Source: Geomonas oryzae (GTDB lineage Bacteria > Desulfobacterota > Desulfuromonadia > Geobacterales > Geobacteraceae). From it: DNA of 64,000 nt. How positions within the stretch are numbered: position 1 is the stretch's first letter; the number at the start of each line of letters is the position of its first letter. The notes below the pieces were generated by a model. That model was not told the DNA's origin, ran no database searches, and saw nothing but the letters and a program-made list of their open reading frames with translations. Positions 24,087-33,121 of the stretch are shown here, one piece after another. Location: contig NZ_RAHW01000009.1 of NCBI RefSeq assembly GCF_004117875.1, forward strand, positions 89,074-153,073. Reading direction: 5' to 3'. The position numbers were made by a program, and so were the translations under genes.

Positions 24087-25811
24087 TTACGATGCGGAGA
24101 GAAGCACCGGGGCTGAGGGGATCTTGACGGTGGTATTCGGTGTCTTGATCACCCCGATGTCGAGCTTCTGGTTCGGCCACGGCATCCATACGCCTTTGCC
24201 GCCCTGCCAGGTCGCCGCCGTGGTGAGGGTGATCTGGTTCGCGCTCGGTACCGAGGCGATCTGATACCTGCCGCTACCCTCGATCTGGATGGTATCGCCG
24301 GGGCGGAAGACCATGCGCGCATCGATCTCGGTCACCAACTTGTTCATGGTGATGGTCGTCCCGGAGCCCGAAGCCGAGGTGGTGAAAGGGAAGACCCCTT
24401 TGTTCAACGCCGGAGAACTTGACTGCAGTTGCAGGTTCGTGGTGTCCCAGGACGAGCCAAGCAAGGTGTAGTAAGGGTCTGTCGACATGCATGCCGAACC
24501 GGTCCATCCGCCGGTGCTGTTGATCACGCTGGAGGAGGTGTAGTTAGCAGACTTGTCGGTGACCACGTAGCCGCCGTAGGCCGAGTTGAAGAGGCTGTTG
24601 TAATATTTGACAGAGTAGCTTCTGCCTGAGTAGTCGTTTTCCACCTGCACGCTCTTACCAGTATCGCCGGAAGAGATATTGTTGATCAGATAGATGTTGT
24701 AGGTGCCGGAAGCAAGGTTGTAGTACGCCCCCCACCAGGCGATGCCGTAGCCGAAGTCGTTGCTGGCGGCGCTGGTGTTGTTGATGAAGAAGACCCTGCT
24801 CCCCCCCTCGTACACCTGGAAGTTGCCGTCACCCTTCTCGCTCTCCGCAGTGTCCCAGGCGGTGTTGTTGATGAAGTAGATGTCGCGGGAGGAGGAGTTG
24901 GAGTCGAAGTTCTGCTTGTAGTTGCTGTAGCCGATGCAGTCCCTGACCGTCACGTTCCATGAATCGTCGCGGTACTTGTTGTCACCGTCCTTGGAGACAT
25001 CCACCCCCTGCTCGCCGTTGTTGTGCACGATGCAGTTGAGTACCCAGCTGTTGGTGCAGGAGCCCAGGTGGATGCCGTCGGAACCGAGGTTGGAATCGTA
25101 AGCGGTGCAGTTGGAGATCACTGCGTTGTTGACGTAGGTCAGGAAGATGTTCGCGGCCCAGTCGTCGTTGATGCCGGTTTTGTGAGCAACGACGCGGTCG
25201 ATGGTTGCACCCTGCAGGAAGGTGGTCGGGTAGCTTGGGGAGACGAAGATCACGTTCGCCCAGATCGAGTTGTACACCTCGACGTTACGCAGGGTGTTGT
25301 AATTGCCGGTGGTCTGGAAACCGTTGTAACCGGAGTTCTGCACCTTGATGCCGTTGGCGCCGCCGTCGAAGACGACGTAATCCCTTTTCGAGATGTTCAC
25401 GAGGCCGGCCCAGTTGGGGACGGTGATGCCGGAACCGTCGATCACGCTCTGACCGGACCCCCAGGAGGGGTCACCCTTGATGGTGATCGGGCTGGAGGCT
25501 GTACCGTTGTCGTACCAGGTGGAGTCTATCTGGATCATGCCGCCCCCCTGCGAGGTGTGCTTGCTCCCCCCTTTCACGATTACCACGTCCCCCGCCACCA
25601 GCCGTTTCCAGCCGCCGGCGCTCAGAAAATCACTGTTGCCGGTGGTCTTGGTTCCGGGGATATTCTTCCAGCTCGAGGTGGTGGCAAGGCCGTTAGCCGC
25701 GTCACTGCCGTAGTCGAAATCGACGTAGTAAGTGGTTGCCTGGGCCTGCTGCAGGTAGCCGAACAGCATGAAACCGAGCAACATCATGGAAAGTCTCAAC
25801 GACTTCTTCAT
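24087..25811 (-). CDS. Secreted right-handed parallel beta-helix protein
   Basis: The 574-residue exported protein has a signal peptide (residues 1-26, ending QAQA). A series of beta-helix coils follows (SNCTAYDSNLGSDGIHL, NWVL-type and VRDCIGYSNY-like rungs) over about 90-470, and then a C-terminal beta domain. The fold is that of pectate-lyase-like lyases, epimerases and DUF1565 proteins; no catalytic set can be named. Location between polysaccharide genes suggests action on the exported polymer. AAGGAG precedes the ATG at 25811. Confidence 0.78.
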   Translation of the reverse strand: MKKSLRLSMMLLGFMLFGYLQQAQATTYYVDFDYGSDAANGLATTSSWKNIPGTKTTGNSDFLSAGGWKRLVAGDVVIVKGGSKHTSQGGGMIQIDSTWYDNGTASSPITIKGDPSWGSGQSVIDGSGITVPNWAGLVNISKRDYVVFDGGANGIKVQNSGYNGFQTTGNYNTLRNVEVYNSIWANVIFVSPSYPTTFLQGATIDRVVAHKTGINDDWAANIFLTYVNNAVISNCTAYDSNLGSDGIHLGSCTNSWVLNCIVHNNGEQGVDVSKDGDNKYRDDSWNVTVRDCIGYSNYKQNFDSNSSSRDIYFINNTAWDTAESEKGDGNFQVYEGGSRVFFINNTSAASNDFGYGIAWWGAYYNLASGTYNIYLINNISSGDTGKSVQVENDYSGRSYSVKYYNSLFNSAYGGYVVTDKSANYTSSSVINSTGGWTGSACMSTDPYYTLLGSSWDTTNLQLQSSSPALNKGVFPFTTSASGSGTTITMNKLVTEIDARMVFRPGDTIQIEGSGRYQIASVPSANQITLTTAATWQGGKGVWMPWPNQKLDIGVIKTPNTTVKIPSAPVLLSAS

Positions 25812-25883
25812 CTTTTCTCCTTCTGCCGCGGTTTTCACCGCGGTCAAGTCTAGCGTATTTTCCTTCATCTTACAGGCTGCAGG

Positions 25884-26969
25884 TTACTGGATGTACATGC
25901 TCGCGTTGAGGAGCTTGCCGCCCCACCTGCCCGACGGAAGTACCGCGGGAAGACCGCTGCCGTAGGAGTTGGGCGCCTCGTACCCGCCCGTGGTCGCCCC
26001 GCAGGTGAACCGGTACAGCATGCTCGATGCTGCCTGAGCCGCTATGTAGTAGGTTGCGCCCTGGGTGACCGATGCTGCGGGGACCGACACGGTGGCGTAG
26101 CCTGCCGCGGAAACGGTCATGGTACCCTCGGTGAGCTTAGTGCCACCAGCCGAGTAGAGTGCCAGCCTGATCGCGGTCGGGGAACCGTACTGATAGATTT
26201 TCACCCGCAGCGCGCTCACCTTGCCGGTGGCGTCGGCCGTCACCGGGCTGAACTCCATGTAGCTCGGCGTGGCGTCCTGGTAGGCGGAGGTGCCGGTGGT
26301 GATGTCGTCCCAGTGCCCTGTGGTGGTAGCTGCGAAGGTAGCCGAGACCGTATGGTTGGCGGTGACGTTGCTGAAGGTGTAACTGGAGACCGCGCCGACC
26401 GAGGCACCGTCGACGGTGACACCGGAAATGGCGTACCCCGTTGCCGGAGCGACTGAGAGGCTGAGACTGCCCCCCTGGGAAACCGAAGCCGTTTTGATCA
26501 CGGAACTGCCGCTGGTGGCGGTGCTTACGCTCGTCCCTGAGGGGAAGTTGATGCTCCCGCCCGGGCCTGCGGTGGCCGTGATGGAATAGGTTGCGCCGAA
26601 GGACTTGGACATCTCGTTCGAGTAGGCGCTTTCGGTCTTGGCCCCATCGTAGGCGGTAACGGCGAAGTAGTAGGTCGAGCCGTTCACGAGGTTGCTGAGC
26701 GTGTAGCTGGTCTGATTGCCGACGTCCACACTACCCGTGTAGGCCCCCTTCGCAGTGCCCTGGTAGACCTTGTAACCGCTCACCGTCATCGCGCTGCCGT
26801 CGGCGTACGTGGCCGGTGCGGACCATGACAGGGTTGTTTGGGCGGCGCAGGCCTTTGAAACCGGGATGAGCGAGATACACGCGAAGATAATGGCGGCAAT
26901 GGCGAGGAATGATGCGGGGTTGACTGGAGAACGATGCCACAGTGGCAGCTTACACTTCTTTTCTTGCAC
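25884..26969 (-). CDS. Secreted fibronectin III and bacterial-repeat protein under riboswitch control
   Basis: The 361-residue product begins at a GTG with GGGAGG five bases upstream; longer in-frame readings run through the riboswitch leader and are not used. Residues 1-45 form a signal region ending in KACAAQ. One fibronectin type III domain covers about 45-125 (SWSAPATYADGSAMTVSGYKVY). A Flg_new_2-like repeat follows (GGSINFPSG, ATGYAISGVTVDG), and then a C-terminal beta-sandwich. It probably sits on or outside the cell. It is 72 bases upstream of the beta-helix gene on the same strand, so they may be one transcript. Confidence 0.75.
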   Translation of the reverse strand: MQEKKCKLPLWHRSPVNPASFLAIAAIIFACISLIPVSKACAAQTTLSWSAPATYADGSAMTVSGYKVYQGTAKGAYTGSVDVGNQTSYTLSNLVNGSTYYFAVTAYDGAKTESAYSNEMSKSFGATYSITATAGPGGSINFPSGTSVSTATSGSSVIKTASVSQGGSLSLSVAPATGYAISGVTVDGASVGAVSSYTFSNVTANHTVSATFAATTTGHWDDITTGTSAYQDATPSYMEFSPVTADATGKVSALRVKIYQYGSPTAIRLALYSAGGTKLTEGTMTVSAAGYATVSVPAASVTQGATYYIAAQAASSMLYRFTCGATTGGYEAPNSYGSGLPAVLPSGRWGGKLLNASMYIQ

Positions 26970-27142
26970 TTCTACCTCCCTGGTGCTGGGTTTGGCCGGG
27001 AGGTGCTTGGTATCGCCGGGGACGGAACCGTCCACCGCAGTCATCGAAGGTAAAAGAGTTGTCCGTAACGGCGCGGGGGGTGTTCCCGGGCTCCAGCTGG
27101 ACCGAACCTGATCTGCGGCGGCAGACGTGAGTCGTCTGTGGG

Positions 27143-27222
27143 CGATAGTTCGGCATCCCGGCTGTCTCGGTGAGACCCTATAGGCTTTCCGTCCCACCCT
27201 CGCGGGTGGTCTAGTCTTATCG
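27143..27222 (-). ncRNA. GEMM-I riboswitch (cyclic dinucleotide sensor)
   Basis: On the minus strand CGATA (27222-27218) pairs with TATCG at the 3' end. Inside are a hairpin CCACCC-GCGA-GGGTGG, the conserved GGGACGGAAAGCC, a second hairpin GTCTC-ACC-GAGAC and the conserved AGCCGGGATGCCGAA. This is the GEMM-I pattern. The base expected to contact the ligand in the first strand (before C in the -CTAGACC- segment) appears to be A rather than G. That is the change associated with 3',3'-cGAMP-sensing members, so ligand identity is open. It starts 174 bases ahead of the fibronectin gene. The leader between has a CAGACG/CGTCTG hairpin at 27122-27138 but no obvious U-run. Confidence 0.8.
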
Positions 27223-27378
27223 TTATCGGCGTATTCGTTTGTGTTCGTTGCAGGTGTAGCTTAGTAAACTTCCGCCACTCCGATGGTGACGAACGTCACA
27301 CTAAGGGCAGCTTTTTGTCCCTTCCGGGTACCGTAGAGGCGGACGGTCGGTCAGGACGCCCGCTGTTCCGGGGCTCCC

Positions 27379-27406
27379 TTGACACGGCCGGGGGTGAAGA
27401 TATACT
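27379..27406 (+). promoter_or_regulatory. Sigma-70 promoter for the second polysaccharide operon
   Basis: A perfect TTGACA and TATACT with a 16-bp spacer give a leader of about 110 bases before the gene at 27522. The rest of 27223-27378 shows no gene. Confidence 0.65.
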
Positions 27407-27521
27407 CGGCACGGTGAAATTATTTTAATCTTGAAACGGTTCTGGATCAGCGCGTGGGCCGCGTGTCACTGCGTTGGAAGATCCCTTACAGGCTGACGTT
27501 GTTGGGCCGGAGGAGGAATTG

Positions 27522-28736
27522 ATGCAAGGGTCGAAAAACAGACAACTGCGCGCCTGTTTCGTTTACTACCAGTGTTTCTCGCAGTTGCTTTACCGAGAGG
27601 CGATCACGCTCAAAAGAGGGGGATTCGACGTCGACATCATATGCCTTAGGGCGCATCCCAGTGAGGAGGTCGACAGCATCTATGAAGGCATGAGGGTGCG
27701 CAAGATAGTGCCTCGGTACGGCGCTGAAAAAAGCACCTTCGCCTACTTTGCCAGACTCTTTTTCTTCTTCAACAAGACCTTCCTGTTGCTTTCCTACATG
27801 AGTTTCAGCAAGAGATACCACCTGATTCACTTCACAGCGCCGCCCGACGCCGCCATCTTCACCACCGTGATCGGGAAGCTGCTCGGAGCGAAGGTCATCC
27901 TCGATATCCACGACATCGGTCCTGAGCTCTTCATGCGCAAACTCGGCGTCAAGGAGACCCACCCGGTGGTACGCATGCTGAAGACCATGGAGAAAGCTGC
28001 CGCACGCTTCGCCGACCACGTGATCACGGTGACCCATCTCTGGCGTAACGCCCTCATCTCCCGCTCGACGACCCCGGAAAAATGCTCGGTCATGCTCAAC
28101 GTGCCGGACAACGAGATCTTCAAGTTCGTCGAGCGCGAACCGCGAAACGAGAGGTTCAACCTCTATTACCACGGCTCCGTCGAGGAGCACTTCGGAGTGG
28201 ACACGCTGCTGGACGCCATGCCGGTCATCAAGCGGCATATCCCTCATGTAAAGCTTCATATCTACCCCGCAAAACGCGGCAGGCTGCTGGAAGCGCTGCA
28301 AAGTCGATGCGAGACCCTGAAACTCGAGGGTTACGTGTTCTTCCACGAGGGGGTCCCCTTTTACGAGCTTCCCAGGGTGCTCCAGGATGCGGACCTGGGC
28401 ATAGTACCGACCAAAAATCACACCTTCTCCAACGAGGCGGTGAGCAGCAAATCCTTCGACTACATCTTTTCCGGCATCCCCATCGTGATCTCCAGGACCG
28501 CCGGACACAGCTTCTACTACAACGACGAGATGGTGAAGTTCTTCGAGCCGTGCAACAGCGCTGATCTCGCCGCAGCGGTGACCGATCTCTACAGGAACAA
28601 GGAAATGCGAAAGAGGCAGGTGCGGCAATCTCTCAAATTCGTCGAGGACAACAGCTGGGACCGCATTCAGCTGAACTACCTGAACATAGTGAAGGAATTG
28701 ATCGACCCGGCCGCCCCCGGCGCCGACAGGACCTAG
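27522..28736 (+). CDS. Glycosyltransferase, GT4-like
   Basis: The 404-residue GT-B enzyme has an N-terminal acceptor half (CFVYYQCFSQLLYREAITL, HFTAPPDAAIF, LDIHDIGPELF). The C-terminal donor half contains YYHGSVEEHFGVDTLLDAM and SNEAVSSKSFDYIFSGIPIV. GGAGGAATTG lies before the ATG at 27522. It is first in an operon with a deacetylase and two more glycosyltransferases; sugar specificity is unknown. Confidence 0.83.
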   Translation: MQGSKNRQLRACFVYYQCFSQLLYREAITLKRGGFDVDIICLRAHPSEEVDSIYEGMRVRKIVPRYGAEKSTFAYFARLFFFFNKTFLLLSYMSFSKRYHLIHFTAPPDAAIFTTVIGKLLGAKVILDIHDIGPELFMRKLGVKETHPVVRMLKTMEKAAARFADHVITVTHLWRNALISRSTTPEKCSVMLNVPDNEIFKFVEREPRNERFNLYYHGSVEEHFGVDTLLDAMPVIKRHIPHVKLHIYPAKRGRLLEALQSRCETLKLEGYVFFHEGVPFYELPRVLQDADLGIVPTKNHTFSNEAVSSKSFDYIFSGIPIVISRTAGHSFYYNDEMVKFFEPCNSADLAAAVTDLYRNKEMRKRQVRQSLKFVEDNSWDRIQLNYLNIVKELIDPAAPGADRT

Positions 28737-28739
28737 GAA

Positions 28740-29594
28740 ATGAAAGCGGAAAAAGAGATATCCGTGCTGCTGTCCGACACCCTCGATTTGATCAACTCTC
28801 CCCTTGCCCCGGCCGCTACCATGCTGGTCTACCACCGCATCGAGGACGGTGGTGCCTCCATGCTGCCCGATTCGGTAACGCTCACCGAATTTCAGGAGCA
28901 GATGAGGTACATAACCGACGAGGGGTATTCGCCGATGACCGTGAGAGAACTGGCCGCGCTGGTGGAAGCCGGGGAGGAGCCGCCTGAGAAAAGCATAGTC
29001 GTTACCTTCGACGACGGTTATCTCGATACCTACACCCATGCGTTTCCGGAGCTCGACTTCTTCAGAATGCCGGCCACCGTTTTCCTGGCGGCCGGACATA
29101 TCGGCGCCTCCACGCCTTTTCCATGGCTTGGTAGCGACGGCGGCAAACCTATGGATTGGCAACAGGTCGGCAGGCTGCAAAAGGCCGGGATCGAGATCGC
29201 CTCCCATACCTACTCACACCCCTTCACCCCGAACCTCACCCAAAAGGAGCTCTGTCTGGAGCTTGAACGTTCAAAGAGAACGATCGAGGAAAAGCTCGGC
29301 TCCCCGGTTCATTCGCTTGCGCTCCCCTACTCTTTTCCGCTGCGCCATCCGCGCTGGCCGTCTTTCAAGGCCCGCCTGAAGGAAGCGCTGCACGCCAGCG
29401 GCTACGTTTGCTGCTGCACGATGCAGAGGGGGCACATAGGCCCAAGGGACGACGTGTTCGCCCTGAGAAGGATACCGGTGGGCCGTGACGACGACCTGCG
29501 GCTGTTCCGGGCCAAGCTCGAGGGGTGCTTCGCATGGACCGCCCCGCTCCAGGCCCTTTACCAGAGGTTCCTCAAGAGTTATCCAACGCCGTGA
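28740..29594 (+). CDS. Polysaccharide deacetylase (CE4/NodB family)
   Basis: The 284-residue protein has the NodB motif set: TFDDGY with Asp91-Asp92 (catalytic base and metal ligand), then SHTYSHPF supplying the HxxxH metal ligands near 158-162. Family members remove N-acetyl groups from carbohydrate. No signal peptide is seen (MKAEKEISVLLSDTL), so it may act on lipid-linked intermediates in the cytoplasm. It starts three bases after the previous gene. Confidence 0.85.
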   Translation: MKAEKEISVLLSDTLDLINSPLAPAATMLVYHRIEDGGASMLPDSVTLTEFQEQMRYITDEGYSPMTVRELAALVEAGEEPPEKSIVVTFDDGYLDTYTHAFPELDFFRMPATVFLAAGHIGASTPFPWLGSDGGKPMDWQQVGRLQKAGIEIASHTYSHPFTPNLTQKELCLELERSKRTIEEKLGSPVHSLALPYSFPLRHPRWPSFKARLKEALHASGYVCCCTMQRGHIGPRDDVFALRRIPVGRDDDLRLFRAKLEGCFAWTAPLQALYQRFLKSYPTP

Positions 29595-29654
29595 CGAAGC
29601 GCCAACCGGCGACTCGCCGCCCCGCAGTCGCACCTACAGCTCGACGGAGACCGC

Positions 29655-30911
29655 ATGAAAAGGCTCGCCTACCTGGCCAACTACTTTCCATCCCTCACGG
29701 AAACCTTCATCTATCGCGAAGTCATGGAGCTTAAAAGGCGCGACGTTGCGGTGGCCCTTTATTCGTTGCGCAAGCCAGGCGAAACGGAGGTCTCCGACGA
29801 GGCGCTCAAGCTGCGGGGTGAAACTTCCTACCTGCTGCCGGTACCGACCGGCGAACTGCTGGCGAGCCATGCGTGGTTCTTAGGCCGCACCCCCCTAGCC
29901 TACCTGGGCACCCTTTTCAAGATGCTCACCGGGACGCACAACAGGTTCCGGGACCGGGTCCGCAGCCTCACCCATTTCGGGGAGGGTGCGGTGCTGGCCC
30001 GCCGCATGGTGCGGGAAGGAATCACGCACATCCACTCGCACTACGCCTCACAGTCCACCTCCGTCGCCCGGGTGGTGCACCTGCTGACCGGCATCCCCTA
30101 CAGCTTCACCGGCCACGCCCACGACATCTGGCACGACCGCCTGCTCCTTCCCGAGAAGCTCAGGGAAGCCGTCTTCGTGGCGACATGCTCCACCTTCGCC
30201 AGAGAGTTCATCGCCCGGGAGGAGAAGACCTGTGATGAAAAGATCCACGTCGTCTACCACGGCCTTGATGTGAGGAGGTTCACCCCGCCGACGGGCGAGA
30301 AAGGAAGGATTCGCAACCGGATCCTCAGCGTGGGGAGCCTGGGCCCGACCAAAGGATTCCCGGACCTGATCAGGGCGTGTGCCCTGCTGCGGCAAAAGCT
30401 GACCGACTTCGAATGCGTGATCGTCGGCGAGGGGCCGATGCGGGAGGAACTGGAACGGCTCATCTCGGATCTGGGGCTTTCCGGGACGGTCCGGCTCGTA
30501 GGGAGCGTGCCGCAGGAAGGCCTGATCGGGTTTTACCACGATGCCTGGATCTTCGTCCTTCCCTGCGTCATCGCCGATGACGGAAGGCGCGACGGTCTTC
30601 CCAATGTCCTCATGGAGGCGATGGCGACGGGACTGCCGGTCATCACCACCAAAAGCACGGCGCAAGAAGAGCTGATCGAAGACGGCAGGCACGGAATGTT
30701 GGTGCCGCCACACGCCCCGGAGGAGCTCGCAACCGCGATCTGCACGCTCTGCCGCGATGACGAGTTGCGGGCAAGCTTGGGGACCGGGGGACGCAGGAGG
30801 ATCGAGCGGGATTTCGACAACCGCACCACCATAGAGCCGCTGCTGAGACTTTTCGACAGGTACGTTTTCGGTGCAGACGGGAGTTCTGCGGGGGTGCCAT
30901 ATGAACGCTGA
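29655..30911 (+). CDS. Glycosyltransferase, GT4 (colanic-acid type)
   Basis: The 418-residue GT-B protein has THIHSHYASQSTS and PYSFTGHAHDIW in the N-terminal half. In the donor half are LSVGSLGPTKGFPDLIRA, GEGPMREELERLI and GLPNVLMEAMATGLPVITT (EX7E region). The pattern is that of WcaL/WcaC-like transferases for exopolysaccharide. Its end overlaps the next start by 11 bases, indicating coupling. Confidence 0.87.
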   Translation: MKRLAYLANYFPSLTETFIYREVMELKRRDVAVALYSLRKPGETEVSDEALKLRGETSYLLPVPTGELLASHAWFLGRTPLAYLGTLFKMLTGTHNRFRDRVRSLTHFGEGAVLARRMVREGITHIHSHYASQSTSVARVVHLLTGIPYSFTGHAHDIWHDRLLLPEKLREAVFVATCSTFAREFIAREEKTCDEKIHVVYHGLDVRRFTPPTGEKGRIRNRILSVGSLGPTKGFPDLIRACALLRQKLTDFECVIVGEGPMREELERLISDLGLSGTVRLVGSVPQEGLIGFYHDAWIFVLPCVIADDGRRDGLPNVLMEAMATGLPVITTKSTAQEELIEDGRHGMLVPPHAPEELATAICTLCRDDELRASLGTGGRRRIERDFDNRTTIEPLLRLFDRYVFGADGSSAGVPYER

Positions 30912-31929
30912 CGGCGCGGAGCGGGGAACGGTCTTTCTCAAGTGGTTTCCCTATGACAAGAGAAACGAAACCATCGCGGCGGCTCTGGGCGCGGAATGCC
31001 ACTTCATCTGCTCGCTGAAGAGAAGAACGCCCTGGAACGCTCCGCTTCGCTACCTGGCACAGGCCTTCAAGACGCTGTTTTTACTGTGGCAAAAGCGTCC
31101 CGGGACGATTCTCGTCACCAATCCTCCCGTATTCGCAGCCGCTACGGTCGCCTTGCACTGCACGATCTTCGGCGGGCGTTTCATCATGGACAGCCATTCC
31201 GGCGCGCTGGCGGAGCGATGGCGTCTCTTCCAGAGACTGCACCGCCTTGTCGCCCGCAAGGCGGCTCTCGTGGTGATCACCAACGAGACCTTTCAGGCCG
31301 TGTACCGGGGATGGGGCGCGCAGACGCGCATCATCTCCGATATCGTGATGAAGATACCTCACGGCACACCCACCGCGCTCGGCGACGGTTTCCATGTCAT
31401 GGTGATCTGCTCCTTCGATCCCGACGAGCCGATCGCGGAGATACTCGCCGCGGCGGCGGGACTCCCCGAGGTCTCGTTCATGGTGACCGGGAACTTCGGG
31501 CGCCTCGACCCGGAGCTGATTGGAAGCAGTACTCCGAACGTCACCTTCACCGGGTTCCTGCCCGATGACGAATATTTCGCCCTTCTGCATGCCTGCCAGG
31601 CGGTGATGGTGCTCGTGGATACGGAGGACACCATGCAGCAGGGAGCCTACGAGGCGGTGTCGGTGAAAAAGCCCATGGTGCTCTCGGACTGGCGTCTGCT
31701 GCGGGAGAGTTATCCGTGCGGCGCGGTCTTCGTGGCCAACGAGCCGGAATCGATCAAAGCGGGGGTGCGTAATCTCATCGAGCACTACGACGAGTACCTT
31801 GCCGGAGCGGAGCGAGTGTACAGGGAGCGTGTCGCGATATGGGAGGAGAACTGCCGTTTTCTGGCCGGCTTTTGCACGGAAACTCCAGCAGGAGAAGAAA
31901 AGCGCCCATCCCCCTCCCCTCATGCCTAG
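30901..31929 (+). CDS. Glycosyltransferase, GT-B, polysaccharide biosynthesis
   Basis: The 342-residue protein has GTVFLKWFPYDKRNETIAAAL at the N-terminus, VTNPPVFAAATVALHC in the acceptor domain and QQGAYEAVSVKKPMVLSDW in the donor site. Start at the ATG 30901 overlaps the preceding stop. It resembles EpsF-type transferases. It is last in its operon, six bases from a convergent gene, with no terminator hairpin visible between. Confidence 0.78.
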   Translation: MNADGAERGTVFLKWFPYDKRNETIAAALGAECHFICSLKRRTPWNAPLRYLAQAFKTLFLLWQKRPGTILVTNPPVFAAATVALHCTIFGGRFIMDSHSGALAERWRLFQRLHRLVARKAALVVITNETFQAVYRGWGAQTRIISDIVMKIPHGTPTALGDGFHVMVICSFDPDEPIAEILAAAAGLPEVSFMVTGNFGRLDPELIGSSTPNVTFTGFLPDDEYFALLHACQAVMVLVDTEDTMQQGAYEAVSVKKPMVLSDWRLLRESYPCGAVFVANEPESIKAGVRNLIEHYDEYLAGAERVYRERVAIWEENCRFLAGFCTETPAGEEKRPSPSPHA

Positions 31930-31935
31930 AGCGCA

Positions 31936-33039
31936 TCAAGTGTTCCTGCTCTTCCGGTAAAACCACCTGCAACTGATCTTGTGGGCGATCCAACCAACCC
32001 CGATGCCGCCAAGGGCGTCGAGCAGGTAGTGCCATCCGAGGTAAACCGTTGCCACGACGAAGAGGAGAACGACTCCGCCCATGAGGAATCTGAGCCTTGG
32101 GTACAAAGCCCCTATTGCCAGGCTGGAGAGATAGCAAAGTGCTATGTGCAGACTCGGCATGCCGACGATGCCGTTCGCAGTGACTATCGGGGTCTGCAAC
32201 GGGTATGACTTGAAGGATTGGTAATGCGACCAAAGACGTTCCATTGCCCCTGCCGAACAAGTACCAGTTATGTGGCGGTAAAGCTCCGGTTTGAAGAAGG
32301 CAGGTCCCATGGTCGGGAAAAGTATGGAAAAAGGAAGTGAAAGTGCAAAGGCAACGCACCATGCCGAAGTGAAACGCCAGAATACTGCCTCTTCGCGCGA
32401 CGCTAGAAGAAGGGTAAGACAGGCAAGCGGCCAAAGGAAGAAATACATCGTGTCGAAACAGTGGGTTAAGTAGGGAGTTTTCGGGAGGATGTAAAGACCA
32501 CCGCAGGTCAGCAGGTTCAGGATCCAAGCGTCGCATCTGAACAAGATGTCATCGTAAAGCCTGTGGTTTAAAAGCGGAATGGCGGGCTTGAGATTCGTGT
32601 AGCTTACAAGTACCCCGTAAACAGCCATATAGGCCATGGCACCGTTTAAAAGATATTTCTTCAGGTAGCCGGAAAAAAATGCCCTCAGCACCTGGATGGC
32701 ATGGCGACGCGGTTCGTTGAAGAGGAGGTGTTTCGTCTCTGCTGACAGATCAAAAAACAGGTGAAAGAGCGGCCCGATTGTGGCGTGAAAATAGAGAAAT
32801 ATGAAAGCCATGCCGGACCCGAGATGGGGCGGTGACCACTCGAAATCCCTGGCAAGGAAGCCGAAGACGAGCCTCGCGGCGGACAAAGAGAGGATGACAT
32901 GGCAGAAAAGATAAAAGATTCCCGTCGTATATCGGCTGGCTTGGTCGCATGAGGATGTCTCCGCAAAGGAAACGCTTCTCCATGGTGCGGCCTGCGACAG
33001 CCAGCTCTCTTCCGCAGCCTGTTTATCCCGCTCCAACAT
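31936..33039 (-). CDS. PAP2-superfamily membrane phosphatase/transferase
   Basis: The 367-residue integral membrane protein has about eight helices. The phosphatase-transferase motifs of the PAP2_3/AUR1-like group are GMPSLHIALC (about residue 298) and GWHYLLDALGG (about 340), supplying the catalytic His pair and Asp. It could dephosphorylate a lipid carrier or transfer a phospho-headgroup. GAGGACC precedes the ATG. It is last of a run of minus-strand envelope genes. Confidence 0.75.
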   Translation of the reverse strand: MLERDKQAAEESWLSQAAPWRSVSFAETSSCDQASRYTTGIFYLFCHVILSLSAARLVFGFLARDFEWSPPHLGSGMAFIFLYFHATIGPLFHLFFDLSAETKHLLFNEPRRHAIQVLRAFFSGYLKKYLLNGAMAYMAVYGVLVSYTNLKPAIPLLNHRLYDDILFRCDAWILNLLTCGGLYILPKTPYLTHCFDTMYFFLWPLACLTLLLASREEAVFWRFTSAWCVAFALSLPFSILFPTMGPAFFKPELYRHITGTCSAGAMERLWSHYQSFKSYPLQTPIVTANGIVGMPSLHIALCYLSSLAIGALYPRLRFLMGGVVLLFVVATVYLGWHYLLDALGGIGVGWIAHKISCRWFYRKSRNT

Positions 33040-33121
33040 ATACCGGTCCTCATCCCAGACAACATCCGCACCTGAAAACTTAAGGCGCGTGCCATGACGG
33101 GCGATACCGCGTAGTCCGATC

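Noticed and set aside
27486..29207. 573-residue minus-strand frame opposite the glycosyltransferase and deacetylase
   Set aside because: Shadow frame; both plus-strand genes have clear motifs.
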